From the NCBI GenBank assembly GCA_005887855.1, contig VBQB01000032.1, positions 1 to 6,873 of the forward strand: 6,873 bases of DNA. Direction: 5' to 3'. The notes beneath the pieces were generated by a model that saw only the letters and a list, made by a program, of their open reading frames with translations, ran no database searches and was not told the DNA's origin. The DNA is from Verrucomicrobiota bacterium (GTDB lineage Bacteria > Verrucomicrobiota > Verrucomicrobiae > Chthoniobacterales > UBA10450). Positions 5,898 through 6,873 of the stretch are shown piece after piece. How positions within the stretch are numbered: the first letter of the stretch is position 1; every line of letters begins with the position of its first letter. Made by a program: the position numbers and the translations under genes.

Positions 5898-5949
5898 GGA
5901 TTTTGCAATGCCACTTAAGAACTGATGGCCGCTCCCTCTTTTGAGATAG
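5898..5949 (-). repeat. 52-bp imperfect repeat, copy B
   Basis: This is the partner of 4380-4431, in the same orientation. It lies 44 bp after the oxidoreductase stop and 76 bp before the sigma factor start. The ten differences from copy A are mostly transitions. The small hairpin is retained as TCTC-AAAA-GAGG with one wobble. The dyad is retained as AGTG-G-CATT: its outermost pair changes from G-C to A-T on both sides, and the next pair changes from G-C to a G-T wobble. The remaining spacer 5822-5993 shows no gene. Confidence 0.75.
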
Positions 5950-5993
5950 CGCCTCATCAAGACTGCGCCGGATGTGGGTTCGGTTGGGAGAGG

Positions 5994-6873
5994 TCAGAAC
6001 CGAATGACTTGCTTTCGGCCCGCGGGTCCCTCCAGGACGGCTTGGTAAGCACGCGGCCCTTGCTCGATAGCAATACTATCTAACTCAGGTGGCGTCAGGA
6101 CGCCGGCGTTCACCAGTGGGACGATTTCTCGCAGGACACCCGCGCTCTCGGAGAAGGAAAGCTTCAAGGTGTCAACGCCAACCAGTCGTGCTTCACGGTG
6201 ATAAAAGTCTACCAAACTGAACGAAACTCTCGCCTGGATGGATGCGATTACTACGTGACGACCGCGATGAGCCAGACATTGGTTGACCGACTCAAAGGAT
6301 GATCCTCCCACCATATCAAGAATGAGGTCCGCTCCCTTGCCTTGCGTAACTTCAAGAAGACCTTGAGGTAGGGGTTCCTTCTCTAGGACAAGCCAATCAT
6401 CGGAAGGGATGCCAGCGGTCCTAGTGCGGCCGGACTCGTTTCTGAGAACGCCGATGACTCTTTTAGCGCCGATATGCTTCGCGATCTTCACCGCAGCAGA
6501 TCCGACCGCGCCGGTCGCTCCGAGCACTAGAACAATATCACCGGGGGACACGCGACCCGCTGTGACGATCGCGCTCCATGCAGTCAGATACCCTAGGCCT
6601 AAAGCAGCAGCCTGCTCAAAACTGAGCTGTTTGGGTTTCTCAACCAGGGCCTCGACCGGCACGGATACAAACTCTGCATGTGAACCATTCCGCCCAAACC
6701 CCAGGTTTCCACCGGTTCCAAAGACTTCTTTGCTCTTCCATGTCGCTGGACCTTCAACGACGATGCCGGCGAAATCCCTTCCTGGCACTCGAGGAGCCTT
6801 CGTCTCTAAAATCTTTCCGAGCACGCTTTTGGGGTCGCTTGGGTTGATTGCGGCGGCGCGTACCCGAACCAAG
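5994..6873 (-). CDS. Zinc-free MDR family / NADPH:quinone oxidoreductase-like protein (N-terminus outside window)
   Basis: About 293 residues of a medium-chain dehydrogenase/reductase are visible; the first 30 or so residues lie beyond the right edge. The GroES-like catalytic domain starts at VRVRAAAINPSDPKSVLGK and includes PGRDFAGIVVE and the strand HAEFVSVP. The Rossmann domain has the nucleotide-binding loop LGATGAVGSAAVKIAK, with the AxxGxxG-type glycine pattern of quinone oxidoreductases. The GADLILDMVGG strand and the C-terminal helix QGPRAYQAVLEGPAGRKQVIRF are also typical. The structural zinc Cys cluster and catalytic zinc ligands of true alcohol dehydrogenases are absent. The enzyme therefore most likely reduces quinones or enones with NADPH, though its substrate is not determinable. 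The apparent TTG start at 6872 is an internal Leu codon at the window edge. It sits upstream of the sigma factor on the same strand but is separated by 172 bp. Confidence 0.88.
   Translation of the reverse strand, partial: LVRVRAAAINPSDPKSVLGKILETKAPRVPGRDFAGIVVEGPATWKSKEVFGTGGNLGFGRNGSHAEFVSVPVEALVEKPKQLSFEQAAALGLGYLTAWSAIVTAGRVSPGDIVLVLGATGAVGSAAVKIAKHIGAKRVIGVLRNESGRTRTAGIPSDDWLVLEKEPLPQGLLEVTQGKGADLILDMVGGSSFESVNQCLAHRGRHVVIASIQARVSFSLVDFYHREARLVGVDTLKLSFSESAGVLREIVPLVNAGVLTPPELDSIAIEQGPRAYQAVLEGPAGRKQVIRF

Overview
The window looks like ordinary chromosomal DNA from a moderately GC-rich, Gram-negative-type bacterium with long non-coding spacers. My best guess is Verrucomicrobiota (Chthoniobacterales-like soil lineage). 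This rests on the style of the single-domain response regulator, the short SigA-like sigma factor and the many small palindromic repeats. It is an inference from memory, not a proven placement. There is no phage, CRISPR, rRNA or tRNA signal.

Layout, left half (+ strand): the 3' end of polynucleotide phosphorylase (S1 RNA-binding domain and tail), then an AI-2E/PerM-family membrane protein, then a 196-bp spacer packed with inverted repeats, then a PAS-containing soluble sensor histidine kinase. The kinase ORF carries an in-frame patch encoded by two repeat-type palindromes. A further compound palindrome starts on its stop codon.

Layout, right half (- strand, all genes reading leftward): from the right edge, a 5'-truncated zinc-free MDR/quinone-oxidoreductase-like enzyme, a sigma-70 family factor, a stand-alone REC response regulator, a small lipoprotein and a classical SDR oxidoreductase that converges on the histidine kinase. 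The sigma factor and the response regulator are each split by a one-base indel at a short homopolymer (a missing T and an extra C). Both can be restored to full-length family members by one base. An 81%-identical 52-bp element occurs as direct repeats on both sides of this sigma/response-regulator pair.

Functional reading: pnp belongs to RNA turnover. The histidine kinase, response regulator and sigma factor are signalling and transcription components, but the kinase and regulator are about 1.7 kb apart on opposite strands, so a partnership is not supported by position. The two oxidoreductases are unrelated and have no evident pathway. I see no convincing new multi-gene system. The most notable items are the repeat structures (a 171-bp inverted-repeat-bounded element ahead of the kinase, palindromes inside the kinase, and the 52-bp direct-repeat pair) and the paired frameshifts.
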